A stretch of DNA of 64,000 nucleotides from Bacillota bacterium (lineage in GTDB: Bacteria > Bacillota > Bacilli > Paenibacillales > NBRC-103111): positions 1 to 64,000 of the forward strand of contig JAEWMH010000047.1 in NCBI GenBank assembly GCA_023393235.1, written 5' to 3'. The notes below the pieces were generated by a model, which saw only the letters and a list, made by a program, of their open reading frames with translations, made no database searches and was not told the origin of the DNA. Below are positions 17,359 through 25,314 of this stretch, one piece after another (the stretch's first letter is position 1; every line of letters begins with the position of its first letter). Both the position numbers and the translations under genes were made by a program.

Positions 17359-18642
17359 ATGAGAAAAATCCGAATGGTGCTGCTTACCATCCTCGTAACG
17401 GGGATAATGACCGGGTGCGATACATCTGACCAACATCAAAACCTGCCGGAGCCTATTACCTTGCGGGTTGCATGGTGGGGAGGGCAGCTGCGGAACGACT
17501 TGACCAGCCAGGTTATCGAGAGGTATGAGAAATTGAACCCTCATATTAAAATAGACTATGAGTATGTGGGTTTTGGGGAGTATTGGAAAAAGCTGTCCAT
17601 TCATGCCGCCGGTAATTCGTTGCCGGATATTATGCAAATGGATATCTCTTATTTAAAGCCGTATGCTTCCCTGAATCTTCTGGAGGACCTGACTCCATAT
17701 ACGCAGAACGGATTAATCGATGTGGCCCATATCAATCCGGACAAGCTGTCCGGCGGCAGTCTGGACGGCAAGCTGTACGGCTTCAACCTGGGTGTCAATG
17801 CATGGTGCAGCATGTATGATCCGGAGGTGCTAAGAGCCAACGGGGTGCCGGAGCCGGAGCCGGGCTATACCTGGTCCGACTTGGAGGCTATGGGAGAAAG
17901 GGTGAAGGGAAGCGGCATCTATCTGGGAACCAACTATACAGCCGAGCAGCTATTCGCGTATTACCTTAGGCAATCCGGTTCAGCCTTGTTTGATCCGGAC
18001 GGCACAAAATTGGGGTATGAGGATGACCGTTTATTTGTGGATTTTTTTGCGAGGATGCAGCGGCTGGCAGGAGAGAAGCTGATTTACACTCCCGATACCT
18101 TGACCAAGGAGGTTAGCAATCCGGCTCCGGATCCGTTTGCCAGCGGTCAAAGTCTTTTTACCTGGGGCTTCTCTAATCAGTTGGCTGCTGTCGAACAATA
18201 CACCGGCAAGCAATTGAAGATTGCGCCTATGCCAGGGCCTGACATGAACAAGGGGATGTTCCTCAAGCCGGGGATGTTCTTCTCAATAGCCAAAAACTCA
18301 AGGTATAAGGAGGAGGCCGCCCGGTTTATCGATTATTTCGTGAATGATCTGGAGGCCAATATTATCTTGAACGGAGACCGGGGGGTCCCGGTTTCCTCCA
18401 AGATTTTGGAGGGAATGCTGCCGCTTATCAAGCCGGAGCTTGCACAAGTATTCGCATATATCTCCTGGGTGGAGAAAAACAGCAGCCCCATGGACCCCCC
18501 GGACCCTGCTGGTGCGTCTGACGTGGTCAAACTGCTATATGACCTGAATGACCGGATGCTGTTCGGTGTGGTGAAGCCCGAGGCGGCTGCCGCGGAATTC
18601 CGCCAAAAAGCGAATGAAATCCTGTCGCGGAATCAGCCTTAG
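17359..18642 (+). CDS. Sugar-binding lipoprotein co-encoded with a two-component pair (AraP-like sensor)
   Basis: Extracellular binding protein of the family 1 (MalE-like) type, 427 residues, with a lipoprotein signal ending GIMTGC (lipid Cys near 20). ATG 17359 lies 7 bases after AGGAGG; GTG 17353, which overlaps the kinase stop, is the alternative. No permease genes follow directly and a terminator comes at 18662, so this lipoprotein is transcribed with the regulator and kinase. This is the arrangement of the AraPST sensing system of Geobacillus stearothermophilus, in which the binding protein presents sugar to the kinase. The paralogue at 31882-33198 shares long stretches, including AWWG, LRND, LPDI.QMD.SYL and LSGG. 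The ligand is unknown. Confidence 0.9.
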   Translation: MRKIRMVLLTILVTGIMTGCDTSDQHQNLPEPITLRVAWWGGQLRNDLTSQVIERYEKLNPHIKIDYEYVGFGEYWKKLSIHAAGNSLPDIMQMDISYLKPYASLNLLEDLTPYTQNGLIDVAHINPDKLSGGSLDGKLYGFNLGVNAWCSMYDPEVLRANGVPEPEPGYTWSDLEAMGERVKGSGIYLGTNYTAEQLFAYYLRQSGSALFDPDGTKLGYEDDRLFVDFFARMQRLAGEKLIYTPDTLTKEVSNPAPDPFASGQSLFTWGFSNQLAAVEQYTGKQLKIAPMPGPDMNKGMFLKPGMFFSIAKNSRYKEEAARFIDYFVNDLEANIILNGDRGVPVSSKILEGMLPLIKPELAQVFAYISWVEKNSSPMDPPDPAGASDVVKLLYDLNDRMLFGVVKPEAAAAEFRQKANEILSRNQP

Positions 18643-18661
18643 TGAATGAAACCGACAAAAT

Positions 18662-18697
18662 ACCCTTTCACGCGTCGCGGAGAGGGTTATTTCTTTT
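18662..18697 (+). terminator. Terminator after the first regulator-kinase-binding protein operon
   Basis: ACCCTTTC pairs with GAGAGGGT (8 bp, one G-U) around a GC-rich loop that can fold further. TTATTTCTTTT follows. Confidence 0.65.
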
Positions 18698-18815
18698 CCA
18701 CTTCACCCGGTAATCCTATCAGTCGGTTTTGTGCCCAAGTTCCTCGGTTTTGGATGTAGGACTGATCACAAAAAGATTGTAATGTAGACATAAGCATGAT
18801 AAAAGGAGGGGCCTT

Positions 18816-21080
18816 ATGAAGCGGCTTCCGATGATGCTTCAGTTAGCATTCATTTTGTTCTGTGTCATGGCCATCCCTACAGCCACATTAACCTGGTACA
18901 GCGGGGCCCAAATTCTGCGGAATTCGGATCATGCCATAGCGGAATCCGCCATGGACGGATTAAATGCCAGCCGCAACCTGAACGAGAATAGGCTTGATAA
19001 CCTTTCCCAGATGACCATCCGGCTGGCGTCAACCCATATCTTCGACCGGATCCGTGCGTATGCAAACTATGAGTCATTCAATTCGAATTACGAAAATGTC
19101 CTGCATGCATTATCGGTCCAGGAGGATCTGCTTAGTCTGAATCAAAACGGTGAAGGGGTGTATTCCTCCTTCTTCTATTTGAGCGGCTCTGACTATGTCG
19201 TATCCACTGATAAAGGCATCATCAGGCTGGACCAATACGAATCCATCGATTGGATGAAGGAGGCCCTGGAGGGGCATAAGGGAATCAGCGGCATTTGGTA
19301 TCCGCGCAGGCTTGACACCGGAATGAATGTTATTTCGTATGTTCTGCCGCTCAACCGGCTGTCCACGACTACCCGTGGAACTATTGTCGTCAATTTGCGG
19401 GAAAGCCAAATCGGATTGGATATGCAGTCATCCCCTGCAGGCGGACAAAGCTACATGCTCTTGAACCAGGATGGTACCATTCTGTCCCACCAGAACAAGG
19501 ATCTGCTCTATACGGATGGGACAAAGGATTCCGCCATCCGCCAACTTCTAGGGAAAGAAGCGACGGATGGATATATGTTTCATGAATCCCGGGGGGAACG
19601 GTATTTATATACATGGTCCTCCTCCAGCCGGTATGGGTGGACTTATGTGAATATCCACTCGGTGGATGATTTGCTGACCAAGGCGCATACATTGCATAGA
19701 AATATCATTTTCTTAACTGTATTGATTATTTTTGCAGGAACGATTTTAACCGTCTTTCTTGCTACTTGGCTGTCCAAGCCGGCAAGGGAATTAGTCCGGG
19801 CACTGCGCAAGCGCGGACACAGTGATGTAAAGGGCAGAAACGAGCTTGCTTATCTGGATGCGACCTTCCGACGGATGCAGGAAGAAGAGGAAACACTCCG
19901 TAAGCTCTCCTTCGAAAGGGAGGAGGATGCCCGGAGCCTGGCGGTCCATAATCTGCTGCGGGGGGAACGGGTCCCTCAAGCAGAGAAAATGTTTCCGGAC
20001 CGCTATTTTCTTGTTGCATTGATCTCGGTTGACCAATACAGGAAGTATGTAGGAACGAACAATCCGGAGGTGCGGAGCCACCATTGCCAATTGCTTGTTT
20101 CCCAATGCGACCGGTCATTTCCCGGGGAGATGCATACCCGATGTGTCTATCGGGGGGAAGGATGCTTCGCCGTAGTAATCAATTACGGCAACGAAGCTTT
20201 CGAATTTCACGACATACTGGTTGAGATTCAGGATCAAGCGGCCGGGATATTGGGACACTCTGTCACCATCGGGGTAAGCAGCCAGGCCGACTCGATAGAT
20301 GCCGTTCCGGAATGTGTGGCGGAGGCCATGGAAGGCACCAAACAACGCATGATTGCGGGCAGCGGAGGTATTGCCTACTGGAACAGTCAAGAACAATATG
20401 ATAAAAAGTATATTTATCCCGAACCAAGCGAAAGGCGCATCCTCCATCTGCTGGATAAAGGCGATCTGGCGGGCATTACCCATGAACTGGATTTCATAGG
20501 GAGCCAAATCCGTTCGGCAGAGTATATCTCTTATGATAATATCCTGTTCATCTATCACCAGCTGGCAGGCGCCACCATCAAGCATTTGCAAGAGAAAAGC
20601 GTCAGCGCCACAAGGATATTCGCCGGAAGCGGCAATATTTACGCAGCTCTTGCTTCCATTGATACTCTTGAAGAGCTGGAAGCGTATCTCTACGGGTTTT
20701 ATGCTGACATTGTAAAGGATATGGACCGTGCTGCGGGTGAAACCAATAAATATGGCAGACCCATTCTCACCTATCTGAAGGAGCATTATCACGAAGAGAT
20801 TGTCTTCGAGGATATGGCGAAGGAAATCGGGATCAGCTATTCATACATGCGCAAGATCATCTTCGACTTAACCGGGGTGAGTCTGGCGGATTACCTGAAT
20901 CAGCTGCGGATTGAAAAGGCGAAGGAGCTTCTTAGCGACCCCGGCCTGACCATAGCGCAATTTGCCTGCAAGGTTGGTTACTGCAATGTGCAAAGCTTCA
21001 ACCGGAATTTCCGGAAATTTGTCGGTATGACTCCCGGCAGCTATAAAACGGTAAAACTTCCGGGAGCTCCAGCAGGTTGA
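18816..21080 (+). CDS. Membrane-anchored AraC-family regulator, YesS type
   Basis: Transcription regulator of 754 residues that joins sensing and DNA binding in one chain. A membrane segment at residues 9-29 is followed by an extracytoplasmic Cache-like domain of about 260 residues and a second membrane segment near 295-318 (NIIFLTVLIIFAGTILTVF). A cytoplasmic region and a C-terminal AraC domain (MAKEIGISYSYMRKIIF, CKVGYCNVQSFNRNFRKFVG) complete it. ATG 18816 follows AAAGGAGGGG. Size and layout match B. subtilis YesS, which controls rhamnogalacturonan genes. Directly upstream of an importer operon, it is the likeliest local activator. Confidence 0.92.
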   Translation: MKRLPMMLQLAFILFCVMAIPTATLTWYSGAQILRNSDHAIAESAMDGLNASRNLNENRLDNLSQMTIRLASTHIFDRIRAYANYESFNSNYENVLHALSVQEDLLSLNQNGEGVYSSFFYLSGSDYVVSTDKGIIRLDQYESIDWMKEALEGHKGISGIWYPRRLDTGMNVISYVLPLNRLSTTTRGTIVVNLRESQIGLDMQSSPAGGQSYMLLNQDGTILSHQNKDLLYTDGTKDSAIRQLLGKEATDGYMFHESRGERYLYTWSSSSRYGWTYVNIHSVDDLLTKAHTLHRNIIFLTVLIIFAGTILTVFLATWLSKPARELVRALRKRGHSDVKGRNELAYLDATFRRMQEEEETLRKLSFEREEDARSLAVHNLLRGERVPQAEKMFPDRYFLVALISVDQYRKYVGTNNPEVRSHHCQLLVSQCDRSFPGEMHTRCVYRGEGCFAVVINYGNEAFEFHDILVEIQDQAAGILGHSVTIGVSSQADSIDAVPECVAEAMEGTKQRMIAGSGGIAYWNSQEQYDKKYIYPEPSERRILHLLDKGDLAGITHELDFIGSQIRSAEYISYDNILFIYHQLAGATIKHLQEKSVSATRIFAGSGNIYAALASIDTLEELEAYLYGFYADIVKDMDRAAGETNKYGRPILTYLKEHYHEEIVFEDMAKEIGISYSYMRKIIFDLTGVSLADYLNQLRIEKAKELLSDPGLTIAQFACKVGYCNVQSFNRNFRKFVGMTPGSYKTVKLPGAPAG

Positions 21081-21292
21081 TTTTTGATCATAAAGCATGT
21101 GACAGTATCATTTTAGAATAGCCGGATAGAGAAATGAACATGGAAGATGAAAGCTGGTCGGCCATGATTAAAAATGATCTTCGATGATTAATAATGATGA
21201 TTTACCAAGGGGAGCCGAAACGGTATGATGGGGTCTATCCCGGAGCGAAACGGACAGGGTAAGCCGGGCCCCAAGTACCAGGAGGTGAGACA

Positions 21293-22261
21293 ATGAAAGC
21301 AATATCGGATTCAACTTCCGAAGATGTAACCGCTTCACCGCTTTTCGAAGTCAAGAAACAGGGAGCTTTTTATTACCTGCGCCGGGACTGGCAGCTTTAT
21401 GTGCTGCTTTTGCTTCCTTTGGCTATGGTATTGACCTTTAAGTACGCTTCCATGTTCGGACTCACAATGGCTTTTAAGGACTACAAGATTGCAAGAGGCT
21501 TTTGGGGCAGCGATTGGGTCGGGTTCCAGGTATTTCAGGATGTTTTTGCCAAACCTGACTTCGGACGGGCAATCCGGAATACCCTTCTCCTGAACATTCT
21601 GGATCTTCTGTTCAGCTTTACCATGCCGATTATACTTGCGCTTATTATCAACGAGGTCAAGAACGTGATGTTCAAGCGTGTGAACCAGACGCTGCTTTAT
21701 CTGCCCCACTTCTTATCCTGGGTCATTATTGGAGCTATCGCGTACCAGCTCTTAAGCGAGGGCAGCGGGATGGTGAATAACCTTATTGAAGCGCTGGGCG
21801 GCAACCGGATTCCTTTTCTCCAGGAGGACAAGAACTGGCTGTTCAGTTATTTGGCCATCGGCGTATGGCAGAGCGCAGGGTGGGGGACCATCATCTATCT
21901 GGCGGCCATCAGCGGGGTTAACCCGGAGCTGTATGAAGCGGCTATTGTGGACGGTGCAGGCAGAATGCGGAAAATGTGGAACGTCACGCTGCCTTCCATC
22001 CGGTCGACCATTGTGACTTTACTGATCCTCAGCCTTGGCGGTGTGATGGGGGGTTCCTTCGAAAGGATTATGGCTCTCCAGAACAAGGCGACCACTGAAT
22101 TCACCACGACTATACCGGTTCTGGTATTCCGTTGGGGGATTGAAAGCGGCAACTTCAGCCGTGCAACCGCATTGGGCATGTTCCAATCGGTGATCGGGCT
22201 CATTCTAGTTCTGTTGGCGGACAGGATTGCGAAGAAGCTGGGCGAAGACGGATTAATTTAA
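21293..22261 (+). CDS. Oligosaccharide ABC permease, LplB/YesP type
   Basis: Inner-membrane subunit of a CUT1-type sugar importer (322 residues). After a polar N-terminus come about six membrane segments; the ATPase-docking motif EAAIVDGAGRMRKMWNVTLP lies near residue 220. AGGAGG precedes ATG 21293. A second permease follows 17 bases later and a binding protein after that. No ATPase gene occurs here, so a shared MsmX-type ATPase is inferred. Beside the CE12-PL11 enzyme and the YesS-like regulator, the cargo is probably rhamnogalacturonan fragments, but no residue proves this. Confidence 0.92.
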   Translation: MKAISDSTSEDVTASPLFEVKKQGAFYYLRRDWQLYVLLLLPLAMVLTFKYASMFGLTMAFKDYKIARGFWGSDWVGFQVFQDVFAKPDFGRAIRNTLLLNILDLLFSFTMPIILALIINEVKNVMFKRVNQTLLYLPHFLSWVIIGAIAYQLLSEGSGMVNNLIEALGGNRIPFLQEDKNWLFSYLAIGVWQSAGWGTIIYLAAISGVNPELYEAAIVDGAGRMRKMWNVTLPSIRSTIVTLLILSLGGVMGGSFERIMALQNKATTEFTTTIPVLVFRWGIESGNFSRATALGMFQSVIGLILVLLADRIAKKLGEDGLI

Positions 22262-22278
22262 GAAAGGAGGGGAATGCC

Positions 22279-23181
22279 ATGAATTCAACTGTCCGCACCA
22301 TCTCTGTAAAAAAACGCAGGACCCGCTTTGACCTATGGGATGCGCTGATCCATCTGGTCCTGATACTCGCCTCCTTGGCATGTACACTGCCGTTTGTGCA
22401 TGTGGTTGCAAAGTCATTAAGCGACGATGCCTATGTAATCGCTAACAAGGTCTATCTTTGGCCTGCAGGGTTCAATATTGAGGCGTACAAAAAAATCTTT
22501 GCCGACGACAGCATTTTGCGGTCCCTGTATGTGTCCGTTTTCCTCACAGTGGTCTTCACGATTCTGGGGATGATCGTGACGGTTTGCGCAGCCTATCCCT
22601 TATCCCGCAAGCAAATGAAGGGCCGGACGCTGCTTTCCTTTATCTTCATCTTCACCATGTATTTCAGCGGAGGCATCATTCCTGACTACATGCTCATTAA
22701 CAGCCTGGGGATGATGGATACGTTATGGGCGCTTCTGCTCCCGGGTGCATTCAGCGCGTTCAATATGCTGATTATGAAGAATTCCATCCAAAGCAGTGTT
22801 CCGGTCAGTCTGGAGGAATCAGCGAGAATTGACGGGGCCGGACATTTCCGGATTATGATTAATATCGTCCTTCCGCTTTGCAAGCCGATTCTGGCTACCC
22901 TGTCTCTCTTCTACGCAGTTGGCCGTTGGAACGGATATCAGGATGCCTTGTTCTATATTAAGCAAAATACGGATTTGCGGCCGTTGCAGCTGAAGCTGTA
23001 TTATCTGGTCATCCAGGCGACGGAGAGCTTTCAGCTGGAAATAACCAATGTCGCGCTCAGCAACCCTGAGGTGCTGAAGGCATCCATCGTTGTGTTTGCA
23101 ACCTTGCCAATCGTTTGTGTCTATCCGTTTATCCAGAAGTATTTTGTAATGGGGACGATGCTTGGTGCCGTCAAGGAATAA
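22279..23181 (+). CDS. Oligosaccharide ABC permease, LplC/YesQ type
   Basis: Second permease subunit (300 residues), partner of the preceding gene. It has six membrane segments; the docking motif ESARIDGAGHFRIMINIVLP lies near residue 183, and the protein ends in the family-typical YFVMGTMLGAVKE. ATG 22279 follows AAAGGAGGGG. It shares closest layout with the product of 29850-30728 in the second importer. Confidence 0.92.
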   Translation: MNSTVRTISVKKRRTRFDLWDALIHLVLILASLACTLPFVHVVAKSLSDDAYVIANKVYLWPAGFNIEAYKKIFADDSILRSLYVSVFLTVVFTILGMIVTVCAAYPLSRKQMKGRTLLSFIFIFTMYFSGGIIPDYMLINSLGMMDTLWALLLPGAFSAFNMLIMKNSIQSSVPVSLEESARIDGAGHFRIMINIVLPLCKPILATLSLFYAVGRWNGYQDALFYIKQNTDLRPLQLKLYYLVIQATESFQLEITNVALSNPEVLKASIVVFATLPIVCVYPFIQKYFVMGTMLGAVKE

Positions 23182-23229
23182 TTCCGAATCGGCTTGGCAT
23201 AAATCTGATTGATATTGGGGGATTGTACG

Positions 23230-24864
23230 ATGTTGAGAAAGAGGTTCATTCCTGTGCTGCTGGCGGGAGCGGTGAGCGCAGGTCTTCTGGCAGGCTGCAA
23301 TGACAATGACAAAGGTAACGAAGCATCACCAACGGCAGGCGGTTCGGCCAGTCCAAGCGCCAGCACAAGTCTGCTGGACAGCTCCAACAAGTTTCCGCAG
23401 GCGGTCACCATCGATATTCCGGTTTATGACCGTGCATATGAGGGATGGAATGTAACTGATAATTACTACACCCGCTGGATTCAGAAGGAAATGCTCGAAA
23501 AGCATAATGTCAAAGTCAATTTTGTGCAGATCGCCCGCTTCAATGAGGTACGGGATTTTGAACAGCTGCTGTCCGCTAGGAAAGCGCCTGACCTGATTTT
23601 CCATTACGAAATGGCCCAAATGCTGACCTATCACGGTGAAGAAGTTCTTCAGCCGGTTAATTCCGAAGAAATTGCCAAATATGCGCCGACTTACTGGAAG
23701 AAAATAGGGGATACGATTGAGAAATATGGCTCCGTAAACGACAAAAAAATGTTTCTCTTCGCCAAGCGTCCCGATATCGGGAACTTCGTCAGCATTGTCC
23801 GGAAGGATTGGGTGGAGAAGGTCGGCATGAAGGTGGAGGACCTGACATCTCTGGATAAATACCACGAGATGCTTATGAAGTGGAAACAAGCGGGGCTCGG
23901 GGTAGCCGGCGCCGGACTGACCCGGAATATCTATAACTACAGCTACGCCTTCCGCGATTGGCCGGTGAATCCGAAGGATCATGCGCTGTTTAGCGATATG
24001 GCCGTTGCCGATTTCACCAGTGCTGCAACCGAACGCTGGCTGAAAAACATGAATTACGAGTACACGAATGGTCTAATTGATAAGGAATTCTACTTACGAG
24101 ACGATGAAAATAAGAACAAGGCGGAGTTTGTAGCGGGAAGAACAGGGACCTTCGGTCTTTACCTAACCAGCAATGCCGATGTATTCGCCGCAACGAAGAA
24201 GAATAATCCAGGGGCCACCTTTGCCGTTCTTCCTCCGGGCTGGGGCGTACCGGCAGGCAAAGAGGCGCCGGCCCGGGCAGATTGGCCGTTTGGCTTGATC
24301 ATGGGCATTAACCATACGTCAACGGAGCAAGAGCGGGTAGCTGTCTGGCTTTATCTGGAATGGCTGAGCCAACCAAAGAATCTTTTCTACCTGCAGAACG
24401 GGGTCGAAGGCCAGAACTATAAGCTTGATGCGGACGGATTGCCTGTGAAGGTGGCCGATTACAAGGGCGAATCTATGTTGTCCCAGAATAACAACAAGGA
24501 TTATTGGTCGCTTGTGACCGAAGCGGTGGAATTCGGCTCCGATGAATTAACGGCCAAGGTAAACAGGCGCAACTGGACCGTTCCCGGACAGGAGCATCTG
24601 ACAGATGATTTGTTTAAATATATGAAGGTAGGTTTGGAATACCGGGTTACGGATCCTTTGTTCTCCGTTGTACTAAAAAAGGTTAACGAGCATAAGGCAG
24701 ATCTGAACGCTCTGTTCCAGGAGCTGTACCTGAAGATTGTCATGTCTCCTCCCGAGCAGTTTGACAAGCTGTATGCCGATGCCAAAAAGAAGTTCCTTGA
24801 GGCAGGATATCAGGAGATCTTGGATGAGAAGCTGAAAGCCTTCGAGGCCGGTAAAGTCCGGTAA
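23230..24864 (+). CDS. Oligosaccharide-binding lipoprotein, LplA/LipO type
   Basis: Substrate-binding lipoprotein of the importer (about 544 residues). The signal peptide ends GLLAGC with the lipid Cys near 23, followed by a Ser/Ala-rich linker and a large two-lobed binding fold. ATG 23230 lies 8 bases after a G-rich ribosome binding site; the TTG 21 bases upstream has none and is rejected. It is the last gene of the operon, ended by a strong terminator. At about 545 residues it belongs to the large LplA class used for long oligosaccharides. Confidence 0.9.
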   Translation: MLRKRFIPVLLAGAVSAGLLAGCNDNDKGNEASPTAGGSASPSASTSLLDSSNKFPQAVTIDIPVYDRAYEGWNVTDNYYTRWIQKEMLEKHNVKVNFVQIARFNEVRDFEQLLSARKAPDLIFHYEMAQMLTYHGEEVLQPVNSEEIAKYAPTYWKKIGDTIEKYGSVNDKKMFLFAKRPDIGNFVSIVRKDWVEKVGMKVEDLTSLDKYHEMLMKWKQAGLGVAGAGLTRNIYNYSYAFRDWPVNPKDHALFSDMAVADFTSAATERWLKNMNYEYTNGLIDKEFYLRDDENKNKAEFVAGRTGTFGLYLTSNADVFAATKKNNPGATFAVLPPGWGVPAGKEAPARADWPFGLIMGINHTSTEQERVAVWLYLEWLSQPKNLFYLQNGVEGQNYKLDADGLPVKVADYKGESMLSQNNNKDYWSLVTEAVEFGSDELTAKVNRRNWTVPGQEHLTDDLFKYMKVGLEYRVTDPLFSVVLKKVNEHKADLNALFQELYLKIVMSPPEQFDKLYADAKKKFLEAGYQEILDEKLKAFEAGKVR

Positions 24865-24888
24865 CGCAGTAGTCTGGATGCATCTGGC

Positions 24889-24916
24889 GCCCCTGCATTT
24901 TGCGGGGGCTTTTTTC
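24889..24916 (+). terminator. Terminator of the first oligosaccharide importer operon
   Basis: GCCCCTGC pairs with GCGGGGGC (8 bp, one G-U) around a 5-base loop, then TTTTTTCTTCT. Confidence 0.85.
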
Positions 24917-25017
24917 TTCTCCCGGAAACGGAGTGCTAATGGAATAAAGCACGATAGATCAGTCATTTGATGCGATAGTCCGTTGTTACGGAAGTCTCCA
25001 CAGATCTATACTTGGTA

Positions 25018-25290
25018 TGTAACGGGCCACTTTACAGGGGATCCGTTTCTGATCCGCAGCTCAGATGGCAGCCGCTTCTATTTGCTGGCAACGGACCTGA
25101 GAGCATATATCACCGCGGCGGTTGGGGAAATACGGAGGCTACTGTTACAGAAGCGTCTGAGTGTCTGATGGGCAATTGGACTGTCATTTCAACTCTGGAG
25201 TCTCTGGGAATGGATTTGACGGGTAAGGATGTGGAGGGACCGGAGTTTTTCAAATTTAACGGGGACCATGGCCGTCCAGGATCTGCGTGA
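25018..25290 (+). pseudogene. Broken GH43-type glycosidase remnant
   Basis: The first reading frame gives GDPFLIRSSDGSRFYLLATDL, the first-blade motif of GH43 arabinanase/xylosidase-type proteins, then loses sense near 25105. A shifted frame continues with IYHRGGWGN and then LMGNWTVISTL and DVEGPEFFKFNGD, which belong to a later blade. This implies one frameshift and an internal deletion of well over 100 codons, with the 3' half of the gene missing. No start or ribosome binding site remains. It lies between an importer operon and the GH120 gene and was probably part of the same sugar pathway. Confidence 0.7.
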
Positions 25291-25301
25291 TCCCGGACGG
25301 C
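25270..25301. terminator. Hairpin between the GH43 remnant and the GH120 gene
   Basis: GCCGTCCAGGATC pairs with GATCCCGGACGGC except for one A-C mismatch. It nearly duplicates the hairpin at 13831-13860. The T-runs are weak on both sides, so termination is only probable. Confidence 0.5.
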
Positions 25302-25314
25302 TGCTTTATGTTCA

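Noticed and set aside
17359..18642. Reading this binding protein as the transport subunit of the importer at 21.3 kb
   Set aside because: That importer has its own LplA-type binding protein, and a terminator plus the YesS-like gene separate the two.
20115..20792. 225-codon antisense frame inside the YesS-like gene
   Set aside because: Shadow of a well-supported gene; no start signals.
23209..23229. TTG start for the first importer's binding protein
   Set aside because: It overlaps the G-rich ribosome binding site used by ATG 23230 and would put polar residues before the signal peptide.
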